Positions 1 to 10,613 of a stretch of 64,000 bases of DNA are shown in pieces. Made by a program: the position numbers and the translations under genes. The notes beneath the pieces were generated by a model. It was not told where the DNA came from. It ran no database searches and worked only from the letters and a program-made list of their open reading frames with translations. Location of the stretch: assembly GCA_949128115.1 (NCBI GenBank), contig OX421964.1:16888892-16952891 (forward strand), read 5' to 3'. The first letter of the stretch is position 1. Each line of letters begins with the position of its first letter. The stretch is from Anaspis maculata (taxonomy: Eukaryota; Arthropoda; Insecta; Coleoptera; Scraptiidae).

Positions 1-1383
1 CTTGAGCCGCATCGTTTTGTTCCTCCCACATTCGAGAGAAACATTCAGAAGTACTGGAGGAAGTCCTGTCAAGGATCACCAAGGCGTGATACTTCGTCGC
101 GATTAGTGCCGTTTTTATAAGAGCGAGCTGAGGTACCTTCGCTATATCGTCAATGCGTCTGGACTTGGTGTGGATCCAGAAAAGGTCGAAGCATTCATGC
201 GGATCGAGCCTCCAAAGTCGGTGACTGGAGTATAGGATAGTTGAGTTAGCCTCCTGATACCGCACTTTTCCACCGAGTTTGTAGCGTTGTCTCTGCTCCT
301 GAAGAAGGACCATGTTTTTAGTTGTCCATTCATGTTGTCGTTTCGAGTCCAGAGTGCGACGAAGCGTTGAGATCAAGAACCCTTTAGTTTTGGCTCCGAT
401 CTTGACATGTCCGGAATTCGACCTTCCTTTTTTGGTTCAGTGCCGTGAGCGATTATGGTCTGGGAGCCGTTCTAATACAGACTCATACGGATGGTGAGAA
501 AATCGTTTGCTACGTTAGTCGTTCTCTGTTGAAGGCGGAGCGCAGGTACACCATTACAGAGAAGGAGTGCTTCGCGGTCTGAGGCCTTACATCGAGGAAT
601 CGTAGTTCACGGTCATTACTGACCATTATAGCCTTCTGTGGTTACACTCAATCAAGGAACCACCTGGCTGTATTGCGCGATATAGGCACTCCGACTCCAG
701 CAGTTCAGGTTTGACATCGTCCACCGGAAGGGGCGCGAGCACGTGGTCCCCGACGCTTTGTCTCGTACGGTACCGGTGATATTCCTGATAGGAAACGCTG
801 ACGGTGCTGACATCGACGATGGTGGTGACCCTTGGATCGCGCAAATGGCCGAGCGAGTGCGCCGTCGTCCACAGGATTTTCCTCGATGGAGAATCGAATA
901 GGGGAAATTGCTGAAAAGAGAGCGACCTGAGCATCTGGACTTCGAGCGTGGTGATCGGTGGCTGATTGTGGTACCAAAACCTAAACGTCAGGGAATTGTT
1001 CTATGATCCTCCTGAGTTTGGTCACGCTGGCGCTGGGGCGTTCAAGACTACGGCTCGTGTTGTGGCGGAGTATTATTGGCATCGAATGAAAAATCGAGAC
1101 CTGCCTTAAGACCAAACACGAGCAACGAAGTCCTACAGGCCAGATGTTAACCAAGACCTTAAGTGTTCCACGTCCGTGGGAGTTGGTGTGTACCGACCTC
1201 ATAGGCCAACTACCTAGGTCGACTCAGGAGAACTGCTACATTCTTGTCGTCGCCGACTGCTTTACCAAGTCCCCGTTACAGTTTTCGCTACGTGCTGCGA
1301 CTGCGGCCAAGGTGGTTTGTTACATCGAGGACCAAGTGTTCCTGATGTTCTGCGCACCAAAGGTCTTGATTTGTGATAATGAG
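1..1383 (+). pseudogene. Ty3/gypsy pol remnant, 5' part (RT end, RNase H, integrase start)
   Basis: Translating in shifting frames gives, in order, pieces of a Ty3/gypsy polyprotein. The RT connection is at about 125-230 (ELRYLRYIVNASGLGVDP). The RNase H start is at 385-440 (LTCPEFDLPFLVQC) and its middle at 500-580 (CYVSRSLLKAERRYTITEKE, then ECFAV). A TVITDHYSLLWLHS segment lies near 610-655, and the tether is at 705-770 (FDIVHRKGREHVVPDALSRT). The integrase zinc-binding region follows near 1020-1090 and the core starts at 1144-1383 (TDLIGQLPRS, VVADCFTKSP, then a CDN aspartate). Frameshifts and stops throughout show it is dead. The core breaks off at 1383, where a LINE is inserted, and resumes at 4671. 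RT catalytic residues would lie left of the window. Confidence 0.88.
1368..1383 (+). repeat. Target-site duplication of LINE copy 1, left copy
   Basis: The 16 bases GATTTGTGATAATGAG recur at 4655-4670 with one mismatch (T for G at the eighth base). The two copies bracket the LINE exactly and, with it removed, the gypsy integrase reading continues from one side to the other. Confidence 0.88.
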
Positions 1384-1423
1384 AGTCAAGATCGAACCCA
1401 GAAGGAAGTAACAAAACAAAACA

Positions 1424-2250
1424 ATGGAACAGAAGCTGAAGGCAATTTGCAAGTTACATGAAATTGAAGCGAGGGGAGCCAGAGTGGAGCTGAAGATTGA
1501 CGGGATACAGGAAGAAGTGCGAATGATCAAAAAGGAGAACGAAAGTGTAAGAAAAGAAACCGCAGAGCTGAAGGTGTGAGTGAAGAGTGAAGGCTCAAGA
1601 CGAAAGAATAGAGCTACTAGAGAGAGAGATACGAAAGAAAAAACTTGTAATATATGGAATTGAAGAGAAGGACCAGGAAGGCGACGAAGCACTGGAAGAA
1701 AAGGTTCGAAAGATTTTCAATATAATCGATGTGAAACTATCGGTGAAAGATGATACGCAAGTAGTGAAGAGATTGGGAAAATGCATCGAAAATCACAGTT
1801 TAAGACCAGTCCTCATAGGGATGAAGCGTTGAAACCAGTAAAAACAGATTTCAAAGTCTGCAAACCAACTAAAGGAAACGAACATTTACATAAGTGAAGA
1901 TTTCACCAGAGAAGTACAGGAGCAAAGGAGAACACTGGTGAAATACATGATGGAAGCGAGGAAATCTGGTAAAAGTGCATATATATCTTACAACAAACTG
2001 TTTATAGATGGACAACTGATCACATATGAACAACTTGGAGACGCAAACTATGGGAAGAAGGAAAAGACCAGGGAGGAACTGACAACGCCGGTGATAACAT
2101 CAATTAAAAAAACTACCAATAGCAGGAACTACAGAAAGGAACAACCAAAAAAAGACAAGAATGGCAATGAAAAAGGCGAAGAATACGGACAAAGGGAAAA
2201 ACATAAGACAAGAGGAAAGAAACATTGGGGAAGAACGAAGGGAGGCAGGT
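1424..2250 (+). pseudogene. LINE family 1 ORF1-like coiled-coil region, copy 1
   Basis: The likely ATG is at 1424 (MEQKLKAICKLHE). The reading is charged and helical with heptad-like spacing (EEVRMIKKENESV, ERIELLEREIRKKK), followed by VIYGIEEKDQEGDEALEEK, a layout typical of ORF1-type or N-terminal LINE domains that bind RNA. A stop near 1577 and a frameshift break it, and further stops occur near 1830. A later piece at 1938-2260 is basic and lysine-rich. The same reading is found on the minus strand at 62850-63423, which supports it as real element coding sequence rather than chance. Confidence 0.7.
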
Positions 2251-2254
2251 CGAA

Positions 2255-3060
2255 ACGTTGAAGTTCTTTATTGGAATGTAGCAGGCCTAAACAACAAGGA
2301 CGAAGATTTTTGGAGCTACATAAGGCAGTTTGATGTAGTAAACCTTGTCGAAAGTTGGCTTGAGAAGGATACTAACAATAAATTAATTGAATGCCTACCA
2401 AACGAATTCAAATGGGAACATGTATTTGCAACGAGAGAAAACAAGAAAGGAAGAGCAAAAGGGGGAATTTGAGCGGTGTCAGAAAGGAAGTGGAAGAAGA
2501 GAACGAAGCGTTGAACATGAACCATCCGACCAAGACGACTTATCTGCTCGAGAGGATAGTATTAGATAGGGAAACATGGAGAATACTCACAGAATATATG
2601 ATTAGAAATATGAAAGAGTTGTGCGAGACACTTAAGGAAGAAATAGAGCAGACAGAAGAGAAAACGTTGATTTTAGGGGGAGACTTCAACGCAAGAATAG
2701 GAGAAGATGGAGGATGGTGTGGAGGGGAGGAAAGCGAGGAAGCGAGAAAGAGATCAAAGGACAAAACAATCAATGGAGAAGGACGAAAATTGTTGGAACT
2801 GACGGAGGAAAGAGGATGGAATATTTTGAATAGATGCTATGAGGGAGACGAAGAGGGAGAATTCACGTATTCAGCAATAGAGGGGCATCAGTTATAGATT
2901 ACCTAATAGCAAACTCGCAAGCAACAGAAAAAATCGAAAGGTTCGCAATAGAAGACAGGATAGAATCAGATCATCAACCGATTGTGGTAGAAATTAAAAG
3001 TAAAACAGCTGAAAGAGCAGGAAAAAGACATAAAGTTCTACACAAACGAAAAGGAGCAAC
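2255..3060 (+). pseudogene. LINE family 1 EEP endonuclease, copy 1
   Basis: An apurinic-like EEP endonuclease, the enzyme LINEs use to nick target DNA. Visible motifs in order are LYWNVAGLNNKDEDFW with DVVNLVESWLEK (2265-2375), GGDFNARIGE near 2680 and SDHQPIVVEI near 2965-2995. These match the N-terminal strand, the DFN motif and the SDH catalytic histidine motif of the family. At least two frame changes and in-frame stops separate the pieces, for instance a stop at 2470, so no active protein can be made. It lies directly upstream of the RT reading, the usual LINE order. Confidence 0.8.
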
Positions 3061-3251
3061 ATGGACAGCGGAGGGGATAGAAATACAAGGAAGAGATGGA
3101 AAGGATGATGTTCATACAGAGAAGAGCTGCGGAAGAATGGGAAGAATTGAAGGCTGCCATCAAAAGAGCTCAAACATACGAGGAAAGAGTAATCAAAGAA
3201 GGAAACGAAAAACCTAGAAAAGACCGGTGATGGGACGGCGAATGCAGAAAT

Positions 3252-4635
3252 ATGGAAAAGGAGGTGCAGAGGAGCATCAGAAGGTGGAGAAGAGAGAAAA
3301 TTACAAGAAATGAGTATATCGAACAAAGAAAGCTATTCAAAAAGACCTGTGAAAGAAAGAAGGACGAAGAACGAAAAAAGATAGAGTTGGAATTAAACCA
3401 AATAAAGACAGAACAAGAAGCCTGGCAATACATCAACAAAGAAAGAAACACCAAAAGAAAAACACCGGAAGATCTCGATATGGAGGAATGGAAGGGACAC
3501 TTTGAAGGATTGCTAGGAGGAAGAAACGAAAGAAGTAGTGATATCAATACACTTCACCAAGGAAATGCTGATCCAGATTCAGATATCACAGTAGAGGAAG
3601 TAGAAGATCAAATCAGAAGACTCAAGAAGAAGAAATCGGCAAGGACAGACGAGATAACCAACGAAGCCTGGTTATATGCAACAGAAAATGTAATACAAAA
3701 ACTTACAGAAGTCTTCAATGGAATATGGAATTGAGAAAAAATACCGGAAGAATGGAGGAGAGGAATAATTGTTCCAATACACAAAAAGGTCGCCACACGA
3801 GATGTCAAAAACTACAGAGGAATCACACTACTCAACACGGCTTATAAGATATATGCAATGGTTTTGAAAGAGCGATTGAGGAAGCAGACAGAAGCAAGAG
3901 AGGTGATACCAGATACCCAAGCTGGCTTCAGAAAGGGGAGAAGTACTACAGACAACATATATTATACTGAATCACGTGATAGAAAGATATATACGAAAAA
4001 ACAAAGGAAAACTATTTGCATTTTTTGTGGATCTAAGAGCGGCGTTCGACAATGTAGACAGAACAGAATTGTGGAGATGCTTGGAGCAACACAAGATAGA
4101 TGAAAAATTGATATCACAAATAGCAAATTTACACAAAGAAACAAGTAATGTAGTGAGAGTTGGGAAGAACACATCGGAAGAATTCTGGACGGACAAGGGT
4201 TTAAGGCAGGGCTGTCCCCTTAGTCCACTGCTTTTTTCCACCTATACGGTTTGTTTGGAAGGGAAACTGAAGAGTGGACAGACGGGAGGAGTGGTAGTCG
4301 GAAAAGAAAAGTTTTACTCACTGGCCTATGCGGACGACATGGTGTTACTAGCACAAAGCGAAGCAGAAATGAAGGAAATGATAGGAAGTTTCGAGAAGTT
4401 TTTGAAGAGAAAGAAGTTGACAGTCAACGCTGAAAAATCGAAGATGATGTGCTTCACTAGAGGAAAAGGCAAAACCAAAAAAATAGGATGGACGATAAAC
4501 GGAAAGGAAATCGAAACAATCGGAGAATTCAAATATCTGGGCTATGTGTTTTACAGGAACAATGGAGAATTTTTATGTATTTTAATACTTGGTTGTTGTA
4601 TTCGAACAATTCAAAACCGAAAAATACACGAATAA
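3252..4635 (+). pseudogene. LINE family 1 reverse transcriptase, copy 1
   Basis: The reading 3252-3734 is a charged linker leading into RT (DEITNEAWLYA). After a stop the RT fingers and palm follow: LLNTAYKIYAMVLKERLRK, PDTQAGFRKGRSTTDNIY, then in another frame FAFFVDLRAAFDNVDR (first catalytic Asp), RQGCPLSPLLF, and the active-site box LAYADDMVLLAQSEAEMKEM near 4318-4375. The chain ends with EFKYLGYVFYRNNGE followed by unrelated residues, so the thumb and C-terminal part are gone. The YADD box is intact here, unlike the sister copy at 60.4 kb. Confidence 0.88.
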
Positions 4636-4654
4636 ACTTTAAGTAAGTAAGTGA

Positions 4655-4670
4655 GATTTGTTATAATGAG
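4655..4670 (+). repeat. Target-site duplication of LINE copy 1, right copy
   Basis: GATTTGTTATAATGAG matches 1368-1383 at 15 of 16 bases and directly follows the AAGT microsatellite tail of the LINE. Confidence 0.88.
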
Positions 4671-5240
4671 GTGCAGTACTGGAGCCGGCTTTTCGCTGAT
4701 CTTATGCGGGGATCCAATGGAGTGGCGATATCATACCACGCTAACTATCAGCCACAGGCTTATCCGGCCGAACGAATCAACCGCGTGATTAAGACGATGC
4801 TCACAGCCCATGTTTCCGGAAATCAGCGTGACTGGGACAAGTACTTGGCAAAGATTGGGTGTGTGCGATTCGTACTGATAAGGACGAGGTGATAAGTCTA
4901 ACTCTATATTTTGTTAATTTTGGGTGCAAAATGAAGCTGCGTGGCTCGCATGAGGGCCTTGATTCGGAGCAGATGGAGTCCAGACGTCAGGAAGGGGACC
5001 AGCCGAAGGCTTTCGCTAAGCTTTTCGCTGACATTCGTAAGCAACTCCAGATGGCGTACGACCGCAGCTGACAACAAGTCCGAAGGATCTTTCCGGGTGT
5101 CACGCGTGTTGTCCCCGTGGACATAAGAGCTAACCGATAGCGCTGGCCGAAAGCCTGGAGCTTTGGGTAGCCAAAGATCCTAACGCTCACCCACCAGAAG
5201 TAGCACCAGATCAGGAGTGCAGGGATGCCGAGTCTTCTTT
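4671..5240 (+). pseudogene. Ty3/gypsy integrase remnant, 3' part
   Basis: This is the continuation of the element at 1-1383. Integrase core residues appear as YHANYQPQAYPAERINRVIK (4733-4790), the usual YhPQaNPtERvNR block with the third catalytic Glu position kept as E. TMLTAHVSGNQRDWDKYL follows. Further on, C-terminal integrase readings appear in several frames (RKQLQMAYDRS near 5037-5070, FRVSRVLSPWT near 5091-5125). Multiple frameshifts and a stop near 4890 make it non-functional. No 3' LTR could be recognised after 5240. Confidence 0.78.
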
Positions 5241-5585
5241 TTCTCTTTCTTTATTATTCTTTTTTATTTTTGGCCCAGGATAGAAATGCAACATTTTGAT
5301 CGAACTCAGAATAAACTGATGTGATAGAATAAATAAAGACGATGATAACTGTTCAAGGTGCTGAATAGTGAAGCAATAAGATGTAAATCATCCGAACTAA
5401 TAAATTATTTACTTACTCACTTACTTACTGACGGACAACCAACCTCACAATCAATCACCACGTATTATTGACATGTCCGTGAACTTTGCAGCCTGATAAG
5501 TTTTCCTTCGGTAGAATGACCTGTCTACACATACGTTGCAGAGAAATCATTCTTTTTACCATAATTCTGTTCTTTTCATTCATAG
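5241..5585. other. Stretch without recognised gene, upstream of first visible DPP4 exon
   Basis: AT-rich sequence with a poly-pyrimidine run near 5233-5275 and an ACTTACT microsatellite near 5410-5435, which resembles the reverse of the AAGT tail of the LINE at 4640-4654. It probably includes intron sequence of the protease gene, ending in a pyrimidine-rich tract and AG at 5584-5585. I see no exon here. Confidence 0.4.
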
Positions 5586-8070
5586 AAAACACTACGATCT
5601 CGCTAACAAATCCATAATACAAATAGCACATTGGGCACCAGTTGGACATGGCCTGGTCTACGTCATGGACAACAACATTTACTACTTGGACAACCCGACG
5701 AAAGTCGATTCCGCGATACCCATCACCACAGACGGCATACCTGGCGTCATTTACAACGGAGCAGGAGACTGGAGTTACGAAGGTAGACTCAATATAATCA
5801 ATCCTACGATTGTTGTCACAATTTTCTCCACTTACCTGATTTTTTGAAGTTGGTACTTAATTATCTAACTCAAAAACCAAGATGTGAAGCAATCACTTTC
5901 TGTTTCAAACCCTGCAGAGATGGTCTTACAAAAGATGGTCGCTTATAAGTTTTCTCCAGACGGCACCCGATTAGCCTTCATCAAAATCAACGACACCGCT
6001 GTCGAAGAAGTCGTCTACCAAGTCTACGGACGCCCCGGCAACATGTCTAATCCATACCCCAAAGTCCACAGGCTCAAGTACCCGAGACCTGGCACCCCGA
6101 TTCCTGAAGTAAAAGCCTTCGTCGCCGAGCTGAGGTCAGGTCAGCTCGAAGAACTCCCAGTAGTAATCCCTGAGAGGTTCCCGCCTGACGGCTACATTCT
6201 GTGGCGTTTACTTTGGATTACCAAAAGCGAACTGTCGGTCGTAGTCATGAACAGGATACAAAATGAAGCGGAACTGATTAGGTGCGATTTGAAGGGTACC
6301 TGTCGAAGTGAGGCCGCGTACAAAGAAGAGAAAGGGTGGCTGCACGGGAAAAATTTAGTTCCGACATACAACAAAGCTGGGACCAAGCGAATTCAAATTC
6401 TAGCCCAGCCCGAAAATGATGGTGGAGAGGAGGATCATTACATGCATTTGGTACTGACCGATGTTGAGAGCAAGAAATCGAGACGACTGACGCGAGGAAA
6501 GTTCGAAGTGATGAATATTCTGCATTGGGATGAAAAGAAGAACTTTGTGTAAGTTGCTGCAGTACTCGTAAAAACTGATGGTCTAAAAATTGCTGTTCTC
6601 ATTGTTTCAGTTATTTTACTGGATCGGGTAGAGAAGGTAAATATACTCAAGGCCACGCCTACGTCGTACACGTTGGAACCAGCGAGCTTCAGTGCTTGAC
6701 TTGCGACCCAGTCAGACAAAACCGTCCATGCCTCGATGGCTCCGTGTCACTCAGCACCGATTTATCGTACTACGTCAAAACTTGTTCAGGTCCAGATCCA
6801 CACTTCATCCAGATAGTCAAAAGCCCTGATTTTGAAGCCAACCGAGTCCTGGTGATGCAACCAGCTATGGTTTGGGAAGACAACCAAGCATTGATGGAAA
6901 AATGGGCTAGGAAACTTCACCCAATCGTCAGAGACTTTAGAGTTCCTATAGCCAACACCAAGTACGAAGCCTACGTCAGGTTAATGCTTCCGCCAAATTT
7001 CAACGAAAACAGCAAGTATCCTGCTCTAGTGTACGCCTACGGGGGACCAAGCTCGGGACAAATCAGGGAAACGTATCAACTTTATACGCAAATAGAGCAG
7101 TACTACACCACAAATCGAAACTACGTTTACATCTTGATCGATGGAAGAGGAATCGGACGGTGCGGGAACAAAAGACAATTCGAGATGTACCGACGACTGG
7201 GTACGGTAGAAATGGAAGACCAAATCACTGTCATGAAGTATATCCAAGAAAATTACAAATTTATCGATGCGAATCGAACAGGCGTTTGGGGTTGGAGTTA
7301 CGGAGGGTATGCTGCCGGCTGGATTATGGCAAAAGATAAGGAGAATATCTTCAAGTTCGGCGTAGACGTCGGAGGTGTCTCCAACATGATTTATTACAGT
7401 TAATCTTGTCAAAACTGTTGCTGTCTAGCTCTGATGCATTTTTTTTCCAGATGCCTTACACGTTGAACAGCACATGGGTATGCCAACGGCAGATGATAAC
7501 CTAGCTGGATACGAAGCTCAAGATTTGCCAAGACATGCGGAAGCTTTACGTGGGAAAAAGTTTTTGTTGATCCATTCACCGGCCGATGACAACGTGCATT
7601 TTCAACACGCCATGATGCTGAGCGGAGCTCTGCAACGTGCGGATATACCTTTCGAACAACAAGTGAGTCTTCGTACACGGGTAGAGATCTTTCGATCGTT
7701 GGTGTGAAATTTTGAAATGTTCCAGATCTATCCAGACCAGAACCATCTGCTACCCCACGTCAAGTGGCACTTCTACCACACAATGGATCGATTCTTTGCC
7801 AAAAGCATGGACTTGCCGGATCGGCCAGTTTCCGGTACCATGCCAGATCCGCCAGTTACCAACACCTTGTCAGATCCATCAGTAGCCAGTACCGTGGCAG
7901 AAAAAAAGTATGAACGGCCCCGTAGCACAAAGGGCTCAGTATCATCCCGCGTACAACCTACCAGCGGTGCAAATATTGCGGGCTCGATTCCGGCTTTGCT
8001 CTGGCTGCTTGTCGGCCAGATCCTCACATCGAGTCTAGTTTTAAAATTGGTTGTATCACTGTGGAAGTGA
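5586..8070 (+). CDS. Dipeptidyl peptidase IV-like serine protease (S9B), 3' five exons, 5' end missing
   Basis: Family role: removal of N-terminal dipeptides, usually X-Pro, at the cell surface or secreted. My exon model is 5586-5782, 5918-6548, 6611-7398, 7451-7662 and 7726-8070, with GT-AG introns of 135, 62, 52 and 63 bases; phases agree across all joints and give about 723 residues. The beta-propeller part shows WAPVGHGLVYVMDNNIYY and GDWSYEEM, the counterpart of the DWVYEEE substrate-binding motif with Met in the third Glu place. The hydrolase part shows YGGP, IDGRGIG, GWSYGG with nucleophile Ser at codon 7296, SPADDNVHFQ (Asp) and YPDQNHLL (His). About 107 residues follow the His against roughly 26 in human DPP4: a Pro/Ser/Thr-rich linker, then a hydrophobic end (PALLWLLVGQIL, LVLKLVV). 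An acceptor at 5881 is also in phase but would give YED and a 12-residue insertion, so I prefer 5917. N-terminal exons are not in view. Confidence 0.9.
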
Positions 8071-8328
8071 TTGTTGCAACAATCAAATCTATAACAAGAG
8101 TACCTATCGAACCAAGTTCAAAGTTCAACTTGAACTGAGCAGCTCATTTGCTCAGTCAAGTTGAATTCTGAACTGAGTTTTCTTGCCGTAGATTTCATTT
8201 TTGCAACAACCTTTTCTTTTATTTTAAAGTTAAACTTAGGTACCTTGAGCAACTCGACTAAGAACAAGTTTGCTGGACTTTAAAAAGTTGTTTAACAATC
8301 TATAGGTCGCGGGAACATAATCGTCACC

Positions 8329-8600
8329 TTGACACCCGCTATGGCAACGTTGCAAATATGCCTGACGTGGCAACAGCGCATTGCGCATTTCCGCGCTTTT
8401 TAGCCGCTCACGTTTTGCGCCAGGAACTGCTCCGGGTAGATCACTAGATAGAGAAAGTAGATACATACGCCAATCACGGCCCAGCTGGATCTACTTTCTT
8501 TGTCTAGTGATCTACCCTGAGCAGCTCCTGCCGGTACAACGAGAGCGCCTCTTGCCAGCTTCTTGCCCGCGCTTGCGCACGATGGGGTGCCAAGGTACCA
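8329..8600. repeat. Inverted-repeat (hairpin) element just 3' of the protease gene
   Basis: The inner stem pairs 8421-8462 with 8488-8530 (left GGGTAGATCACTAGATA, right TCTAGTGATCTACCCTGA) around a loop of about 25 bases. Outer arms pair only loosely (ACCTTGACACCC against GGGGTGCCAAGGT). It looks like an old MITE. It could also lie in the 3' untranslated region of the protease gene, whose end I cannot place. Confidence 0.6.
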
Positions 8601-8639
8601 CTGTAGAGGTTCGCTTGTTTTTGACATTACTCAGTCAAA

Positions 8640-10167
8640 TCTTGATAGTTTAGCACATTATTTTTTTTTGATAAAGCGACAATTGTTCAATTATTTAATT
8701 ATCTAAATATATATTTATTACAACTTTATAACTAAAAAAATTGTACTAACAAGTAGGTACTAGTGAAAATAACATTATACCATTATACTCATCTTAAGGA
8801 CGCCATTTTTGTTTCCGCGACACATTGTAATGTACCTAATTTCATAATTTTGCAATAAAGGCATCCTTCTGTGGTCGCAGAAAGGCCGAGAAGAAGGCTG
8901 TTTTAAAACAGAAACAAACCAGAGAAAGGATAAGCATATTGGGAAAATGCAGGTGCAAAACAAAGAAACTGATTTATTAATCCGCGCTCGTGTATCAATA
9001 ATGTTGATTGTTGAGGGAGGGCTGCGATGTGGTTGATGGAGGAGGGTTGGCATCACTGACGGTGCCAAATTAAAAATTAACAATCCAAAGGTTGGCGGGC
9101 GCGCTCTCTGCCATAGTCCGCAACACAACTGTGTGTGCGAAAGCGTGGCTAGCTAGCGCACCCCTGTTCGAATTACCCAAGCAAATGAAGTCACGCGAGC
9201 GGGTCGTGATGAGCACGTCGTAAATATTTAGTCCGTCAAGATTGGAGGTGTTTCCGTTCTGAATAAAAAAGAGAGTTCAAATGGAAGCCACTCTGGAAAA
9301 AAAATAACAAAGGGTGTGTTTTGGCCGTAAAGCACGGCTCCAATTTATTAGAAACGATCCGAATTAGCCCCTAGCTGCTAGTTTCAGCTATCCATTAGGC
9401 ACCTATAGCTCTGATACTAAGTAAAAGTACCTCACCTACCTCTAGTTACCTATACCTAAGAGTACTTATATTTTGTACGAGTTTTCATTAAATCCCAAAG
9501 ACCATGTGACCATCAACCTGTAGGTATTAATTTACTCGATTATTTCACAGATTCTCTGGAAAGTTTTCGAAAAAAAGTGTTTGGAAGTATGCTGATGAGG
9601 TTTAGGTAGGTGGTAGAGGAGGTAGGTCGCATAGCATTTCGAAACATAGTGTTATTGGAAAACGATTTTTTCTTAGCTCTTGGCACATGATTTTGCTCTA
9701 ATTCGGTCGACCTTGACTGTGATTGAACTGTAACAGGTGACGCTTCGCCATAATTTTTTTGGTCAAAGTGATGTAAATGTTTTGGATAGTGGGAATAGTG
9801 GAATTTAGGTTACCTACCAGAATTATTTAAAGATGCGTCCCATCTCAAGTCGGCATCCGTACATCGACAGCACTCGATGAAAAAAAAAACTAAAACCACT
9901 TCACTGCCCTCTAACCAGAACCCAAAACGCTTAGCCTGATGACGGGTAAACACTTACAGAGTGTCTCAAAACCAGTGTCGTAGCAAGGTACTGTTGCGTC
10001 GTTACACCCAAAGCAAAGATCTGTTTTTGCACCCTCCTTTCCTCTCGAAAAGGTGGGGGGATCAGGAGGGGCAAAGAGGCATATTAAAACTACTGAAAAT
10101 TTGTTATACCAACAGTACCTATACCTAATATCCCTACAGTTTTTGCCGACCTAGCCCTGCAAACGCT
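8640..10167. other. No gene recognised
   Basis: AT-rich intergenic sequence with T runs near 8663 and A runs near 9887. Open readings here are short and carry no recognisable motif. The span is where the interior of the LTR element with primer site at 10168 should lie if complete, but no gag or pol is seen, so that element is reduced or solo. Confidence 0.4.
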
Positions 10168-10185
10168 GCCCCACGTTGGGCACCA
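10168..10185 (-). other. tRNA-Lys-type primer binding site
   Basis: On the plus strand GCCCCACGTTGGGCACCA matches the 3' end of insect tRNA-Lys (T stem, acceptor, CCA) except for one G-to-A change. Read on the minus strand it is a retrotransposon primer binding site two bases from an LTR-like end (10188). This is the usual spacing for gypsy-type elements. Confidence 0.6.
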
Positions 10186-10187
10186 AA

Positions 10188-10613
10188 TGTTAGTGTCTTT
10201 TGTGTTCTTCGTTCGGTAGGAACTGTCAAAGTGAGAGTTGCCCTGTCAAAGATGACAGCCACGCTTAGTTCCATGGAGTTCAAGCCACAGGTTTGTTATT
10301 GTTCCAGTCTAGGGTACTGGATACAAAACAAACAGCACCGCCGGGATAATAATGGTATAATCACAGTGATGTTACATCAAGGACAAACAAATACAAGGTA
10401 ACATATGAATGAGCGACTCTTATTAGCTGTTGACTACGTGAAGTCTCAATTCCAGAGGCGTGCGACGCCGGTGGAAGGTGGAAAAACCAAGCCTTTTTTG
10501 AGAGCCTACAGTTCAAGGAGGGGTGTCGGTTGTCGGACTATCACCCAGTCCGGATATGGTACGACCAGAACTCGACGAGGTCGCTTGTTTGTTTGATGTG
10601 ATCTCATTCTACA
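10188..10613 (-). mobile_element. Probable 5' LTR of a gypsy-type element, minus strand
   Basis: The segment starts TGTTAG and ends CTACA on the plus strand, so both strands read TG...CA as LTRs do, and it adjoins the tRNA-Lys primer site at 10168-10185 with a two-base spacer. Length is about 426 bp. No second LTR copy or internal coding region was found, so it is probably a solo or truncated relic. The outer end at 10613 is inferred only from the terminal bases. Confidence 0.45.

Larger units (their letters stand above)
1384..4654 (+). mobile_element. LINE (non-LTR retrotransposon), family 1, copy 1, inserted in gypsy integrase
   Basis: A plus-strand non-LTR element with a coiled-coil ORF1-like region, an endonuclease/exonuclease/phosphatase (EEP) domain and a reverse transcriptase, all broken by stops and frameshifts. 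It ends in a short 3' region with AATAAA and a microsatellite tail (AAGTAAGTAAGT) directly against the right target duplication. The RT reading stops matching its sister copy just after the NNGE residues near 4570, so the RT C-terminal part and most 3' sequence are missing (internal deletion). Clade is not assigned. Both the element and the gypsy it sits in are inactive. Confidence 0.88.

Noticed and set aside
5882..5917. Alternative start of protease exon 2 at 5882, in phase
   Set aside because: It gives YED followed by a 12-residue insertion in a conserved motif. The acceptor at 5917 has a better pyrimidine tract and restores YEE followed by the conserved VAYKFSPDG.
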